Source of the DNA: Anaerobacillus isosaccharinicus
GTDB taxonomy: Bacteria > Bacillota > Bacilli > Bacillales > Anaerobacillaceae
Assembly (NCBI RefSeq): GCF_001866075.3
Contig: NZ_CP063356.1
Span: 4,082,164-4,146,163 of the forward strand
Length of the DNA: 64,000 nucleotides
Direction of reading: 5' to 3'
Position numbers and translations under genes: made by a program. Of this stretch, positions 25,947 through 34,416 are shown in pieces (within the stretch, counting starts at the first letter, position 1; the number at the start of each line of letters is the position of its first letter). Under the pieces are notes generated by a model that saw only the letters and a list, made by a program, of their open reading frames with translations, made no database searches and was not told the origin of the DNA.

Positions 25947-26068
25947 TTAGTTCGCTCCTTCCTCGGGATGCCCGTCATTTTAATACCGATACTGAAAAGC
26001 AGTTATTTCGATTGTATCATACGGGGGGCATAAAGTTTAACACGACACCTTCCTTTTGAACAAAAAAA

Positions 26069-26102
26069 CACCCATTCCATATTAATAGTAATGGAGTGGG
26101 TG
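26069..26102 (-). terminator. Second terminator downstream of the cold-shock gene
   Basis: CACCCATTCCAT (26069-26080) pairs with ATGGAGTGGGTG (26091-26102) with one mismatch, followed on the minus strand by seven T. Confidence 0.75.
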
Positions 26103-26123
26103 AGTTAGGCTTTGAAAATGCAA

Positions 26124-26150
26124 AAAAGGACTCTAAAATAGAGTCCTTTT
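26124..26150 (-). terminator. Terminator of the cold-shock gene
   Basis: AAAAGGACTCTA pairs with TAGAGTCCTTTT over 12 bp with a 3-nt loop and a U-run on the minus strand, 5 nt after the stop. Confidence 0.85.
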
Positions 26151-26154
26151 ATAA

Positions 26155-26355
26155 TTATGCTTTGTTAACGTTAGTAGCTTGAAGTCCACGTTGACCTTGC
26201 TCTGTGTCAAATGTAACTCTTTGGCCTTCGTCTAAAGATTTAAATCCTTCGCCTTGGATAGCTGAGAAATGTACGAATACGTCTTCTCCACCTTCAACCT
26301 CGATGAAACCAAAACCTTTTTCTGCGTTAAACCATTTTACTGTACCTTGTTGCAT
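26155..26355 (-). CDS. Cold-shock protein (CspA family)
   Basis: The 66-aa OB-fold nucleic-acid chaperone shows [19 protein letters not shown] (RNP1 is KGFGFIE) and [11 protein letters not shown] (RNP2 is VFVHF). I choose the ATG at 26355 with AGGAGG 8 nt upstream. The longer in-frame start runs through that ribosome binding site. It is monocistronic, with two terminators downstream. The gene-free region of about 200 nt upstream could carry the long 5' leader usual for csp genes, but I did not identify a cold-shock box. Confidence 0.95.
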   Translation of the reverse strand: MQQGTVKWFNAEKGFGFIEVEGGEDVFVHFSAIQGEGFKSLDEGQRVTFDTEQGQRGLQATNVNKA

Positions 26356-26897
26356 GTGTGTTTCCTCCTGTTGTGGATATTTATCCACGTTTTATTACTA
26401 TAGTTGCTCAATTAGATATCAAAGGCGAAAAGTTTAAACACTTATTCATTGCCATACCGCTGAACAAAAATAATTCTTACTTAGAATAACAGATAAATCT
26501 TGGAAAAGCAAATTGTATTTTAAAATTATTTTTTAAAAGTTATTTAACGCTGTTAAACCAGAGACATTTAATCAATGAATGAGATGCAAATCGTTTATTG
26601 ATAGCAATATAAATCATGGGGTAAATAAGTTTTCCACTGTACTAAGAGTAAAAAAACTTGCATTCCTTGTCTAGCCGAGTATAAAATATTTTAAGTGGAA
26701 TATTTTCATTTCTCATATTTTTCGGAAATTTAGGGTATACAGTTATTTAAAAATTATTGAGGTCAACTTCCTCCTTTATTAGCTGTTTTCCTATTTTTAT
26801 TCTCGTTTAAAGAAATAATTTTGACCAATACTTAAATGTAAACTTACATAAAAATCAAATTCTATCCATTAGAAGATTAAGAAAAAGGAGCTAAAAA
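26356..26897. other. Gene-free region between divergent csp and desaturase genes
   Basis: About 540 nt, AT-rich, with no gene. The left part should hold the csp promoter and leader. The right part holds a candidate promoter for the desaturase (26821-26850). Nothing else is identified. Confidence 0.5.
26821..26850 (+). promoter_or_regulatory. Putative promoter of the acyl-ACP desaturase gene
   Basis: TTGACC (26821-26826), an 18-nt spacer and TACATA (26845-26850) stand about 50 nt before the ATG. Confidence 0.4.
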
Positions 26898-27794
26898 ATG
26901 TTAACTAATCATTTAGATTTTAGACTTGAGCCAAGAATTTTAGAGTTATACGAAACTCATAAAGAAAGATCAGAGAAAATTGATTGGGGCTATCATGATT
27001 ACCTCCCATGGGACAAGGCCCAAGATTTTCGTAGAGTCCCTTGGGATGAAAGCCAAGTAACGTTGCCAAAAGGTATTATTACTGCTGTTGAGACAGCATT
27101 ACTAACTGAAGTGAATTTACCATGGTTTACTTCTCATTTAGATCAAACGTTCAAAGGTTCTCTAACTTGTATCCGTGATTTCGTTCATACTTGGACAGCT
27201 GAAGAAGATCAACATTCAAATCTTCTTGAGACTTATTTATTAATTACACGAAATGTTGATCCAAAACGACTACATCAGCTTCATAAGCAAACGGTGGAAA
27301 TGGGTTGGAGTCCTGATTATGAAACGCCTTTTGAAACGATGGTCTATACTTCATTACAAGAATTGGCAACGATGGTGTTTTATAATAATGTCGCTAAAGA
27401 AGCGAAAGCATACGATAAAGATTTAGATCAACTATTAAAAAGACTCGCTAAAGATGAAACACTCCATTATGCTTTTTACCGTGATGTCATTAAATATCAT
27501 TTAGAGTTAGAACCGAACTATTGTTATTACTTAGGGAAGGTTATCATGAATTTTCAAATGCCTGGAACGGTCATGCCAGACTTTGAAGATCGAATGTCAA
27601 TTATCGCTAAAGAAGCAAATTATGGTCCGTTAGAATATTTTGATCAAGTGTTAGAAGCAATCATTGAATATTGGGAAATTGAAAAACTAAGACCAATCGC
27701 TCCAGAAGCTGAAAAAGCAAGGCTAGAGATTCTTGAATACCATCGAAGAATGAAGCGAATTAGAGATCGTTTTTATAATAAAAAAGCTAAATAA
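26898..27794 (+). CDS. Acyl-ACP desaturase (ferritin-like di-iron)
   Basis: The 298-aa soluble desaturase would introduce a double bond into acyl-ACP. The two iron-binding repeats are visible: a Glu in LLTEVNLPWF and EExxH in TAEEDQHSNLLE (about residues 98-110), then a Glu in QELATMVFY and ExxH in DETLHYAFY (about 190-199). Length is close to bacterial members. AAAGGAG lies 8 nt before the ATG. It is monocistronic with its own terminator. Its neighbour across the intergenic region is a cold-shock gene, consistent with but not proof of a role in membrane fluidity. Confidence 0.9.
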   Translation: MLTNHLDFRLEPRILELYETHKERSEKIDWGYHDYLPWDKAQDFRRVPWDESQVTLPKGIITAVETALLTEVNLPWFTSHLDQTFKGSLTCIRDFVHTWTAEEDQHSNLLETYLLITRNVDPKRLHQLHKQTVEMGWSPDYETPFETMVYTSLQELATMVFYNNVAKEAKAYDKDLDQLLKRLAKDETLHYAFYRDVIKYHLELEPNYCYYLGKVIMNFQMPGTVMPDFEDRMSIIAKEANYGPLEYFDQVLEAIIEYWEIEKLRPIAPEAEKARLEILEYHRRMKRIRDRFYNKKAK

Positions 27795-27797
27795 AAT

Positions 27798-27848
27798 AAG
27801 GCCTCTCCCCCACTTGCTGTTTTTTCACATGGGGGGTAGGCCTTTTTT
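27798..27848 (+). terminator. Terminator of the desaturase gene
   Basis: AAGGCCT...CCCCCA pairs with TGGGGGG...AGGCCTT, followed by seven T. Confidence 0.85.
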
Positions 27849-27947
27849 TAAAGGTTAATTAAAAAAATACATTTTTCTAGAATTTTCGAGTTTTTTCGAC
27901 TATATTTAAGTGGGGATAAACTTATATGCAATGAAAGGAGTACAACT

Positions 27948-29183
27948 TTGACTGAAACCTTACTGATAAACTTTCTTATTCTACTTTTACCAGTTTTAAT
28001 TTATTTGATTTTTCTTGAAAATAAAATCAGCTTAACTAATAAAAATTTCCTTCTCTTACTTGGGGCAATTACAACGATTCTTTGCATGAGTTATCCAATC
28101 AGATTAGAACTTGGCTTCACTTTTGACTTGCGGTATTTCCCTTTTATCATCGCTTCACTTTACGGGGGTTACAAGGTTGGCTTCCCACTATATATAGTTA
28201 TAAATGTTTATCGTTTAATGATCGGAGGACCCGGTGTCTTACAGTCATTCATTTTGTCGACGGTTATTTTTCTTTTGGTGCCATTATTGCATAAAAAATT
28301 TGTGAGCTTAAGTTCACCAAAAAAAGTAGGCTGCGCTGCCATGGTCGCGCTAGGTATTATTCTTGTCTTTATTTCTACATTAACAATGTATTATGAAACA
28401 TTAAATCATGAATATTGGATAGTTTCTATTAATGCAATCACTATTTATGTAGTTTGCATGACTTTAATCATGATCTTAGTTGAGCAAATTCGCCAAAACT
28501 TATTAAAACGAGAAAAACTGATCCAAGCTGAACAAATGAATGTCATTAATAACTTGTCGGCAAGCGTATCACACGAGATTAGAAATCCTCTTACCGTAAC
28601 AAGTGGTTTTCTGCAACTTTTAAATCAATCAAAGACGATTTCAGGTGATGACAAACGATATGTTGAGTGGGCCTTAAAGGAGTTAAATCGCGCTGAAAAA
28701 ATAGTTAGTGATTTTCTTGCGTTAGGTAAACCTCAATCACAAAACATGGTTCAATCTAACTTCAAAGAAGAAGCAGAATATGTTAAGGAAATCATCACTC
28801 CCTATGCCAACCTTCACGAAGTTACGGTACAATTAAGTTTCAATAATGAGCTAACAATAGAATATGATAAGAACCAAGTTCAACAATGCTTACTTAATCT
28901 TTATAAAAATGGCATTGAGTCAATGAAGGACAAAGGCGGCACATTAAGTGTAGACGTTTCCAGTCAAGGACATCGAATTTTAATCAAAATCGAGGATAAC
29001 GGTGTTGGAATGACTAAAGAGGATATTAGTCGCCTCGGTAAGCCTTATTATTCTACGAAAGTTGAAGGAACTGGACTTGGCATGTTCATGGTTTACAATA
29101 CAATTACAAAACTCGGCGGAAAAATAGACGTTCAAAGCGAACAAGGAAAAGGCACTACCTTTCATATCGCCATTCCAGTTTAG
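27948..29183 (+). CDS. Membrane sensor histidine kinase, LytS-type 5TM input
   Basis: In the 411-aa product residues 1-185 form about six membrane helices with the 5TMR-LYT pattern (IRLELGFTFDLRYFPFIIAS, GGYKVGF, NVYRLMIGGPGV). HisKA has SVSHEIRNPLT with the phosphoacceptor His. HATPase_c has an N-box in LLNLYKNGIESM, G1 EDNGVGM and G2 GTGLGMFMV. The kinase half resembles Bacillus sporulation kinases (KinB/D type). The start is TTG at 27948 with AAAGGAG 7 nt upstream. No response regulator is adjacent, so it is an orphan kinase, a common arrangement for sporulation phosphorelay input, though that role is inference. Confidence 0.88.
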   Translation: MTETLLINFLILLLPVLIYLIFLENKISLTNKNFLLLLGAITTILCMSYPIRLELGFTFDLRYFPFIIASLYGGYKVGFPLYIVINVYRLMIGGPGVLQSFILSTVIFLLVPLLHKKFVSLSSPKKVGCAAMVALGIILVFISTLTMYYETLNHEYWIVSINAITIYVVCMTLIMILVEQIRQNLLKREKLIQAEQMNVINNLSASVSHEIRNPLTVTSGFLQLLNQSKTISGDDKRYVEWALKELNRAEKIVSDFLALGKPQSQNMVQSNFKEEAEYVKEIITPYANLHEVTVQLSFNNELTIEYDKNQVQQCLLNLYKNGIESMKDKGGTLSVDVSSQGHRILIKIEDNGVGMTKEDISRLGKPYYSTKVEGTGLGMFMVYNTITKLGGKIDVQSEQGKGTTFHIAIPV

Positions 29184-29188
29184 TTTAT

Positions 29189-29204
29189 GGGTGTCAGACA
29201 CCCC
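29189..29204. repeat. Palindrome GGGTGTCAGACACCCC
   Basis: A short near-perfect palindrome just after the kinase stop, before the terminator. Similar GGTGTCAGACACC elements recur in Bacillaceae intergenic DNA, from memory. Confidence 0.4.
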
Positions 29205-29212
29205 AAAAAGAC

Positions 29213-29260
29213 AAAAACCCCTTAAATGTCTTTATGGATCGGACATTTAAGGGGTTTTTT
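29213..29260. terminator. Bidirectional terminator between the kinase and rhodanese genes
   Basis: AAAAACCCCTTAAATGTC (29213-29230) pairs perfectly with GACATTTAAGGGGTTTTT (29242-29259) around an 11-nt loop. Confidence 0.9.
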
Positions 29261-29261
29261 C

Positions 29262-29606
29262 TCACTCATTCTCTTTAATTAACTTTTTCCAAGCTGTAAT
29301 TCCGCCCTCTAAAACAACAACATTGTAATCTTTATCTGCTAGAATTTTTGCACATTTGGTAGCTGAATTCCCTGTTGTACATGTCACAATAACCTCTTTA
29401 TCATCTGGTAAAAATTGGATCTTATCTTCGGTTGATGCTTCAGCCTTAAAAATTTCTGTTTTAACGATATTTCGTACCTCTAGCCTTGGATCTTCAATGT
29501 GAAATTGACTGAACTTCTCTTTTGCACGAACATCAAGAAGGAATACGTTTTCTTCCTTTTTTAATTTCTCACGTAACTCTGCTGCTGAAATCATTCGTAT
29601 TGGCAT
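29262..29606 (-). CDS. Rhodanese-domain protein
   Basis: The 114-aa product is a single rhodanese domain: FLLDVRAKEKFSQFHI and the active-site loop VTCTTGNSATKCA with the candidate persulfide cysteine, then VVLEGGITAWKKL. I choose the ATG at 29606 with AAGGGAG 9 nt upstream; the longer frame runs back into the preceding gene. It follows the MFS exporter by 25 nt on the same strand, so the two are probably cotranscribed. Sulfur transfer or sulfide handling is the family role; substrate unknown. Confidence 0.85.
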   Translation of the reverse strand: MPIRMISAAELREKLKKEENVFLLDVRAKEKFSQFHIEDPRLEVRNIVKTEIFKAEASTEDKIQFLPDDKEVIVTCTTGNSATKCAKILADKDYNVVVLEGGITAWKKLIKENE

Positions 29607-29631
29607 GATTACTAACTCCCTTTTCCTCAAT

Positions 29632-31041
29632 TTAACTAGACTGTTCTTGTGCATATTTCGGTTGTTCTTTTGGTAAGAAAGTTGCAACTAGGATTACGCA
29701 TATGACTGCAATCATCGCTAAGATCATGAACACAGAATGAAGTCCTGCGCCAAGGACTTCAGGAGCTACATCCGTCCCGTTATTCGTTTGCCCACCAATA
29801 TGCTGATTTAACACTGCTCCTAACACCGCAATTCCTAACGTTTGTCCTAGTGTACGTAAAAATGCGTTAGATGACGCTGCTGCTCCGCGGTTGTTCCAAT
29901 CAACAGACGATTGAACGATAACGGTAAAAATTGTAAATGACAAACCAAACCCTAAGCCAATAAAAAACATAATAGTCACAAGCAGAAAATTAGATGTTTC
30001 ACTTGAAATAAAAGCTAACGCAGTTGTACCTAACGCAATTAAAATGACTCCTGCTAAGGATATTGGTTTTGTCCCCAATTTTACAATGAACCGTCCGCTA
30101 AAAAATGCACCGATTGGCCAACCAAGTGACATAGGGATTAATGTTAACCCTGACGAAGTAGCCGCTAAAAGCAACACACCTTGAACCCAAAGGGGTAAAT
30201 ACGCCGTCAACCCAATTAAGATGGCACCGAGTAATAGTCCACTTAAATTTACAATTAATAAATGGCGATTTCTGAATAATTGAAATGGTAACATTGGTTC
30301 TGTAACCTTTAATTGAAAAATGATAAAAATAGATAAGAACACAAATGCGATACCAAACAAGGTGAACATCAAAGGTTCGTTCCAAGCAATTTCATTTCCT
30401 CCAGAGAGAAGTGCATAAAGCAGTGCAGTCGTTCCAATGATGAAAGTAATTGCCCCACCATAATCGATTGAACGTTTTCGTTTCTCAATTTTTTCTTCTA
30501 AGTACTTCCAGATAAGATACATCGCTATAAGTCCGAATGGAATATTAATGTAAAAAATCCAATTCCATGTTAAATAATCAACAAAAAATCCACCTACAAG
30601 CGGTCCGAAAATTCCGGCAATACCCCAAATCGAACCAATAATTGCTTGTGCTTTTGCTCGTTGTTCGTATTTAAAGACATCGCCAACAATTGTAAATGTC
30701 ATTGGCATTAATGCACCTGCACCAATCCCTTGAATGGCACGAAACAAAATCAGTTGTTCCATTGATTGCGATAATCCACACAATGCAGACCCGATTAAAA
30801 ATAAAGTAGCTCCAGTAATAAATATTTTTTTTCTGCCAAACAAATCTGCCAGCTTTCCAAAGATAGGTGTCATAACAGCGTAAGTTAATAAATAAATAGC
30901 AAAAACCCAACTGATTAAATCTAGCCCACCGAGATCCTTTGTAATAACCGGCATAGCAGTACTAATGACAGTTACCTCAATGGCGGCTAGAAAGGTGGCG
31001 ATAACGAGTGCAATTGTAATATTACGTTGATACTGGTTCAT
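29632..31041 (-). CDS. MFS multidrug exporter, DHA2 (14-TM) type
   Basis: The 469-aa product is a proton-driven exporter of the EmrB/QacA subfamily. It starts NITIALVIATFLAAIEVTVIS, has motif A GKLADLFGRKKIFI between TM2 and TM3, the motif C-like GIAGIFGPLVGGF in TM5, and about 14 hydrophobic segments. AAAGGA stands before the ATG. Rhodanese gene downstream. Drug specificity cannot be predicted. Confidence 0.9.
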   Translation of the reverse strand: MNQYQRNITIALVIATFLAAIEVTVISTAMPVITKDLGGLDLISWVFAIYLLTYAVMTPIFGKLADLFGRKKIFITGATLFLIGSALCGLSQSMEQLILFRAIQGIGAGALMPMTFTIVGDVFKYEQRAKAQAIIGSIWGIAGIFGPLVGGFFVDYLTWNWIFYINIPFGLIAMYLIWKYLEEKIEKRKRSIDYGGAITFIIGTTALLYALLSGGNEIAWNEPLMFTLFGIAFVFLSIFIIFQLKVTEPMLPFQLFRNRHLLIVNLSGLLLGAILIGLTAYLPLWVQGVLLLAATSSGLTLIPMSLGWPIGAFFSGRFIVKLGTKPISLAGVILIALGTTALAFISSETSNFLLVTIMFFIGLGFGLSFTIFTVIVQSSVDWNNRGAAASSNAFLRTLGQTLGIAVLGAVLNQHIGGQTNNGTDVAPEVLGAGLHSVFMILAMIAVICVILVATFLPKEQPKYAQEQSS

Positions 31042-31399
31042 AGTCGTCCTTTCTTTTCTTAAAAAATTTTTGTTAAGAGGTGATAAAATTTAACATCGCC
31101 TCTTTTCAAATAATTATATCAATTTTTTGCTGGTACCAATAATAAATTGATTTTTGCTAGAGAACTAGAACACTTCTTCATTTTAAAAACAACTACATTT
31201 TTTACGTCCAGACAAATGTTACTCACCATTATGATTTACAACTCCTTAACGAATGGTCAGAAAAGGATTCATACTTCTAGATCACCCCACTTGGAGAAAA
31301 TACAAAATTGTAAAATATATGTTAATTTCACTTGAATTTAGAGGAGAATTAACATAGTAAGCGAATTTTACTAATATTACTTTAGAAGAGGTGTTCGAT
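31042..31399. other. Gene-free region between divergent exporter and phosphodiesterase genes
   Basis: About 360 AT-rich nt. It must contain promoters for both divergent genes, but I see no convincing -35/-10 pair or operator. Confidence 0.4.
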
Positions 31400-32134
31400 A
31401 TGGCTAACAATACATTGATTTTTGCCCATAGAGGTTCTGCAGGTACACATCCAGAAAATACAATGGAAGCATTTATAGCTGCTTTCCAAGCAGGTGCAAA
31501 TGGTATTGAACTAGATGTTCAGCTTTCGAAGGATTTGGTTCCCATTATCATTCACGACGAATCTCTTGAGCGCACGACGAACGGAACAGGGTTGGTAAAA
31601 GATTTTACTTTAGAAGAACTACAAAAGCTTGATGCAGGTAGCTGGTTTGATCCATCATTTTCAACTGCAACCATACCCACTTTAGAGGAGCTTCTTGAGT
31701 GGATCTTAACTACTCCCCTCATTCTTAATATTGAATTAAAAAATGGGCTTGTTCGTTATGAAGGTATTGAAAAAATAGTTTTGGAGCTCATTGAAAAATT
31801 TGATTTACTCGATCGTGTGATCATATCCTCTTTCAATCACTACAGTCTTGTGGAGGTACGTAAACTTAACAGTCGAGTTGAAACAGCTATTTTATTCATG
31901 GAAGGCATCTATGAGCCATGGAATTATGCAAGAAGTATTGGTGCGCAGGGGTTGCATTGCTTTTTACCAGTAGCAGTTCCTGAACTTATCATGGGAGCTT
32001 CCAAAGCACAAATGCCAGTTCGACCATTTACAGTTAATGAGGATGCCCATATCGTCTCTTTAATCAAAGGAGGTTGTTCCGCTATAATTACTGACTGGCC
32101 TGAGAAAGCGGTTAAAATTCGCGGAAGTATCTAA
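31400..32134 (+). CDS. Glycerophosphodiester phosphodiesterase (GDPD)
   Basis: The 244-aa cytosolic (no signal peptide) GDPD would hydrolyse glycerophosphodiesters to glycerol 3-phosphate and an alcohol. Family residues are visible: AHRGSAGTHPENTMEAF (catalytic His, metal-binding Glu in PEN), GIELDVQLSKDLVPIIIHDESLERTTNGTG (ELDV...D...HD), and the later NIELK. I choose the ATG at 31400 with AGAGGTG 6 nt upstream. It is followed by an MFS gene at 32232, which may transport a product or substrate. Confidence 0.92.
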   Translation: MANNTLIFAHRGSAGTHPENTMEAFIAAFQAGANGIELDVQLSKDLVPIIIHDESLERTTNGTGLVKDFTLEELQKLDAGSWFDPSFSTATIPTLEELLEWILTTPLILNIELKNGLVRYEGIEKIVLELIEKFDLLDRVIISSFNHYSLVEVRKLNSRVETAILFMEGIYEPWNYARSIGAQGLHCFLPVAVPELIMGASKAQMPVRPFTVNEDAHIVSLIKGGCSAIITDWPEKAVKIRGSI

Positions 32135-32231
32135 GTGGAGTTCAATTAAATTGGCACTACTAATTAAAAACTAGTTATCGTCACAGTGCACTAAAAGTGA
32201 AGTAATGAAAAATCGGTGGAGGTGGCTGAAA

Positions 32232-33482
32232 GTGGATAAACATTTTTCCTACGGTAAGATTTTTGTTATTGGTAGTGGTTTTTTTGCTTTAATGCTCGTT
32301 TGGACGTTTTATAATGCTTATATGCCACTAATTCTGGGTGATTATATTGAAAGTCGTGCGATCCGCGGTGCAATCATGGGCCTAGACAACTTACTTGCAG
32401 TCCTTCTCATTCCGATTATTGGCGCATGGTCTGATCGACTTGACACAAAAATCGGAAACAGGCTTCCTTTTCTTGTCGTCGGTATGCCAATTGCAGCTTT
32501 CTTTTTTATTCTCATTCCCTATGGCGCTGCCATCACATTGTGGGTGCTTCTTGTTGTTGATATCGTTTTTTTACTAGCTATGACCATTTACAGAGCCCCA
32601 GTTATTGCCCTAATGCCCGATCATACACCATCAGAGAAGCGCTCAACAGCAAATGGAATTATAAACTTTATGGGTGGAATTGGGGCAATTGTCGCGTTAT
32701 TTGGTTTATCGACATTGTATGGTATTGATAGAGCTTATCCGTTTATTGTGGCTGGATTGTTACTATTTTTAGCGTTTATGTTGCTCTATTTCACAGTAGA
32801 TCGACAACCTGCTTTTGCTGCAAATACTAGTGAAGAATTAGAAGAGTCACAAGCAGCAAACTCTTTTTTTCATGGAATTCGCCTTCTAAAAAAAGCAGAA
32901 TTCAGAGGCCATCTCTTTATATTAATTGCTATTTTCATTTATTTTATTGGTTTTACAGGTATCGAAGCCCTATTTACAGTTTATGCTGTAGAGCATTTGA
33001 ATATGGAAGAAAGTGCTGCTGGCTTTACTCTTGGCTTTTTCAGTCTAGCCTTTGTTCTTTTTGCAATCCCCGCAGGACTTTTAGGAAGTAAACGAGGAAA
33101 AGCTCCGATGATGCTACTTGGACTGATTATTTTACCATTAATTTTCATTAGCATCCCTCTACTGCCTTTTCTAAACGAATTTGTATCTTGGATTAACGAA
33201 ATTATTTTGTTACAAATTACTCTTTTTGCCGCAGGGGTGGCGTGGGCCTTTATTAATGTTCAAGCGTATCCATTAGTCGCGGATTTGGGTGGAAAAAATA
33301 GAATTGTTTTTTTTACTGGGTTATACTACTTATTTTCAATGTCGTCTGCCATAGTGGCTCCTGCTATATTAGGTCTGTTAATGGATTTATTTTCCCACCC
33401 GGCACTATTTTATGGTGCAGCAGCTAGCTTTTTTGTTGCATTCTTCTTTTTGAGGAAAGGAAGTAAAATCATGACGGCTTAG
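32232..33482 (+). CDS. MFS transporter, sugar/GPH-like
   Basis: The 416-aa product has 12 predicted membrane segments. The region GLDNLLAVLLIPIIGAWSDRLDTKIGNRLPF resembles the motif around TM2-TM3 in sucrose/GPH-type carriers (SDR...GRR-like). I choose GTG at 32232 with GGAGGTG 7 nt upstream; an earlier in-frame ATG at 32205 precedes that site. It lies about 100 nt after the GDPD gene on the same strand, so joint transcription is plausible. Substrate unknown. Confidence 0.85.
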   Translation: MDKHFSYGKIFVIGSGFFALMLVWTFYNAYMPLILGDYIESRAIRGAIMGLDNLLAVLLIPIIGAWSDRLDTKIGNRLPFLVVGMPIAAFFFILIPYGAAITLWVLLVVDIVFLLAMTIYRAPVIALMPDHTPSEKRSTANGIINFMGGIGAIVALFGLSTLYGIDRAYPFIVAGLLLFLAFMLLYFTVDRQPAFAANTSEELEESQAANSFFHGIRLLKKAEFRGHLFILIAIFIYFIGFTGIEALFTVYAVEHLNMEESAAGFTLGFFSLAFVLFAIPAGLLGSKRGKAPMMLLGLIILPLIFISIPLLPFLNEFVSWINEIILLQITLFAAGVAWAFINVQAYPLVADLGGKNRIVFFTGLYYLFSMSSAIVAPAILGLLMDLFSHPALFYGAAASFFVAFFFLRKGSKIMTA

Positions 33483-33703
33483 CAGCAGTTTGTTTTAAAA
33501 TCTCAATTATCTTAATATTTAATATTGTTGGTTTAAGTTAAAATCTGTTCTATAATTCCAAGTTCTTACTTGTGTTTTTTCCATTCCTCCAGTTATTTGA
33601 ACCGCGAAGGAGGAATGGTTTCACCTCATTTTAATACCAATTTTCCCGTGACAAGCTATTTGTGATCTATTATAATATTCATAAATGAAGGGAGGTGTTA
33701 ATA

Positions 33704-34165
33704 ATGGAAGATCTTTTAAAGGAAATTTTAAATCAAGTAAGTGGAATGCGAACAGATATTTCAGCGATGAAAGGTGATATTACTGATCTTAAGTCTGAAC
33801 AAGCTGAAATGCATAAGGACATTACTAATCTAAGCTCTGAACAATCCGAAATGCGTAAAGATATCAATACGATGAAAGGTGATATCAAAAATCTAAGCTC
33901 AGAACAAACTGAAATGCGTAAAGATATCAATACGATGAAAGGTGATATCAAAAATCTAAGCTCAGAACAAGCTGAAATGCATAAGGACATTACTAATCTA
34001 AGCTCTGAACAATCCGAAATACGTAAAGAAGTGGCATTTTACTATGGTAGTATCATGAAAAAGTTAGATGAAACAAAAATTGAATTAAGTAGTGAAATTA
34101 ATCATTTTTCAACAATACAAAAACAGCACCAAACTGTCTTAGAATTGATTAATGAAAAACAATAA
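33704..34165 (+). CDS. Repetitive coiled-coil protein
   Basis: The 153-aa cytoplasmic product is almost entirely helical with heptad repeats. Units are 14 residues (EQAEMHKDITNLSS) or 21 residues (EQSEMRKDINTMKGDIKNLSS), in the order 14-21-21-14. The repeats are near-identical in DNA, so they arose by recent duplication in multiples of seven codons, which keeps the coiled-coil phase. I choose the ATG at 33704 with GGGAGGTG 6 nt upstream. No terminator is obvious. Function unknown. Confidence 0.8.
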   Translation: MEDLLKEILNQVSGMRTDISAMKGDITDLKSEQAEMHKDITNLSSEQSEMRKDINTMKGDIKNLSSEQTEMRKDINTMKGDIKNLSSEQAEMHKDITNLSSEQSEIRKEVAFYYGSIMKKLDETKIELSSEINHFSTIQKQHQTVLELINEKQ

Positions 34166-34212
34166 CAATAATCTGTTTCAACTTCTGATACTACGCTTTA
34201 ACTTTTTTAACC

Positions 34213-34371
34213 TCAATTAGTACCACATTTTCCGTAACTGTCTAATAAACGTTGCCCAGCAATACGAACAGCCTCTTCTATTTGAGCAGAACTCCACTCG
34301 CTAGCAGCACCATACAAAATTTTCTCTAACCGTATTTGATCGTCGATAACTCGAAGTGTAGACAAAAACAC
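34213..34371 (-). CDS. Short ORF overlapping a terminator; doubtful gene or remnant
   Basis: Fifty-two codons from GTG at 34371 read ...TLRVIDDQIRLEKILYGAAS then WSSAQIEEAVRIAGQRLLDSYGKC. The composition is protein-like (amphipathic helices), but the start sits inside the DbpA terminator and has no ribosome binding site. It may be the 3' remnant of a lost gene. Confidence 0.3.
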   Translation of the reverse strand: MFLSTLRVIDDQIRLEKILYGAASEWSSAQIEEAVRIAGQRLLDSYGKCGTN

Positions 34372-34407
34372 ATGAAATGTCTACTTGCATTGGACATTTC
34401 ATGTGTT
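34367..34407 (-). terminator. Terminator of the DbpA gene
   Basis: AACACATGAAATGTC (34367-34381) pairs perfectly with GACATTTCATGTGTT (34393-34407), with T-run on the minus strand after the hairpin. Confidence 0.85.
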
Positions 34408-34416
34408 ACAAACTAA

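Noticed and set aside
31147-31335. 62-codon frame in the intergenic region before the phosphodiesterase
   Set aside because: No ribosome binding site and no recognisable composition.
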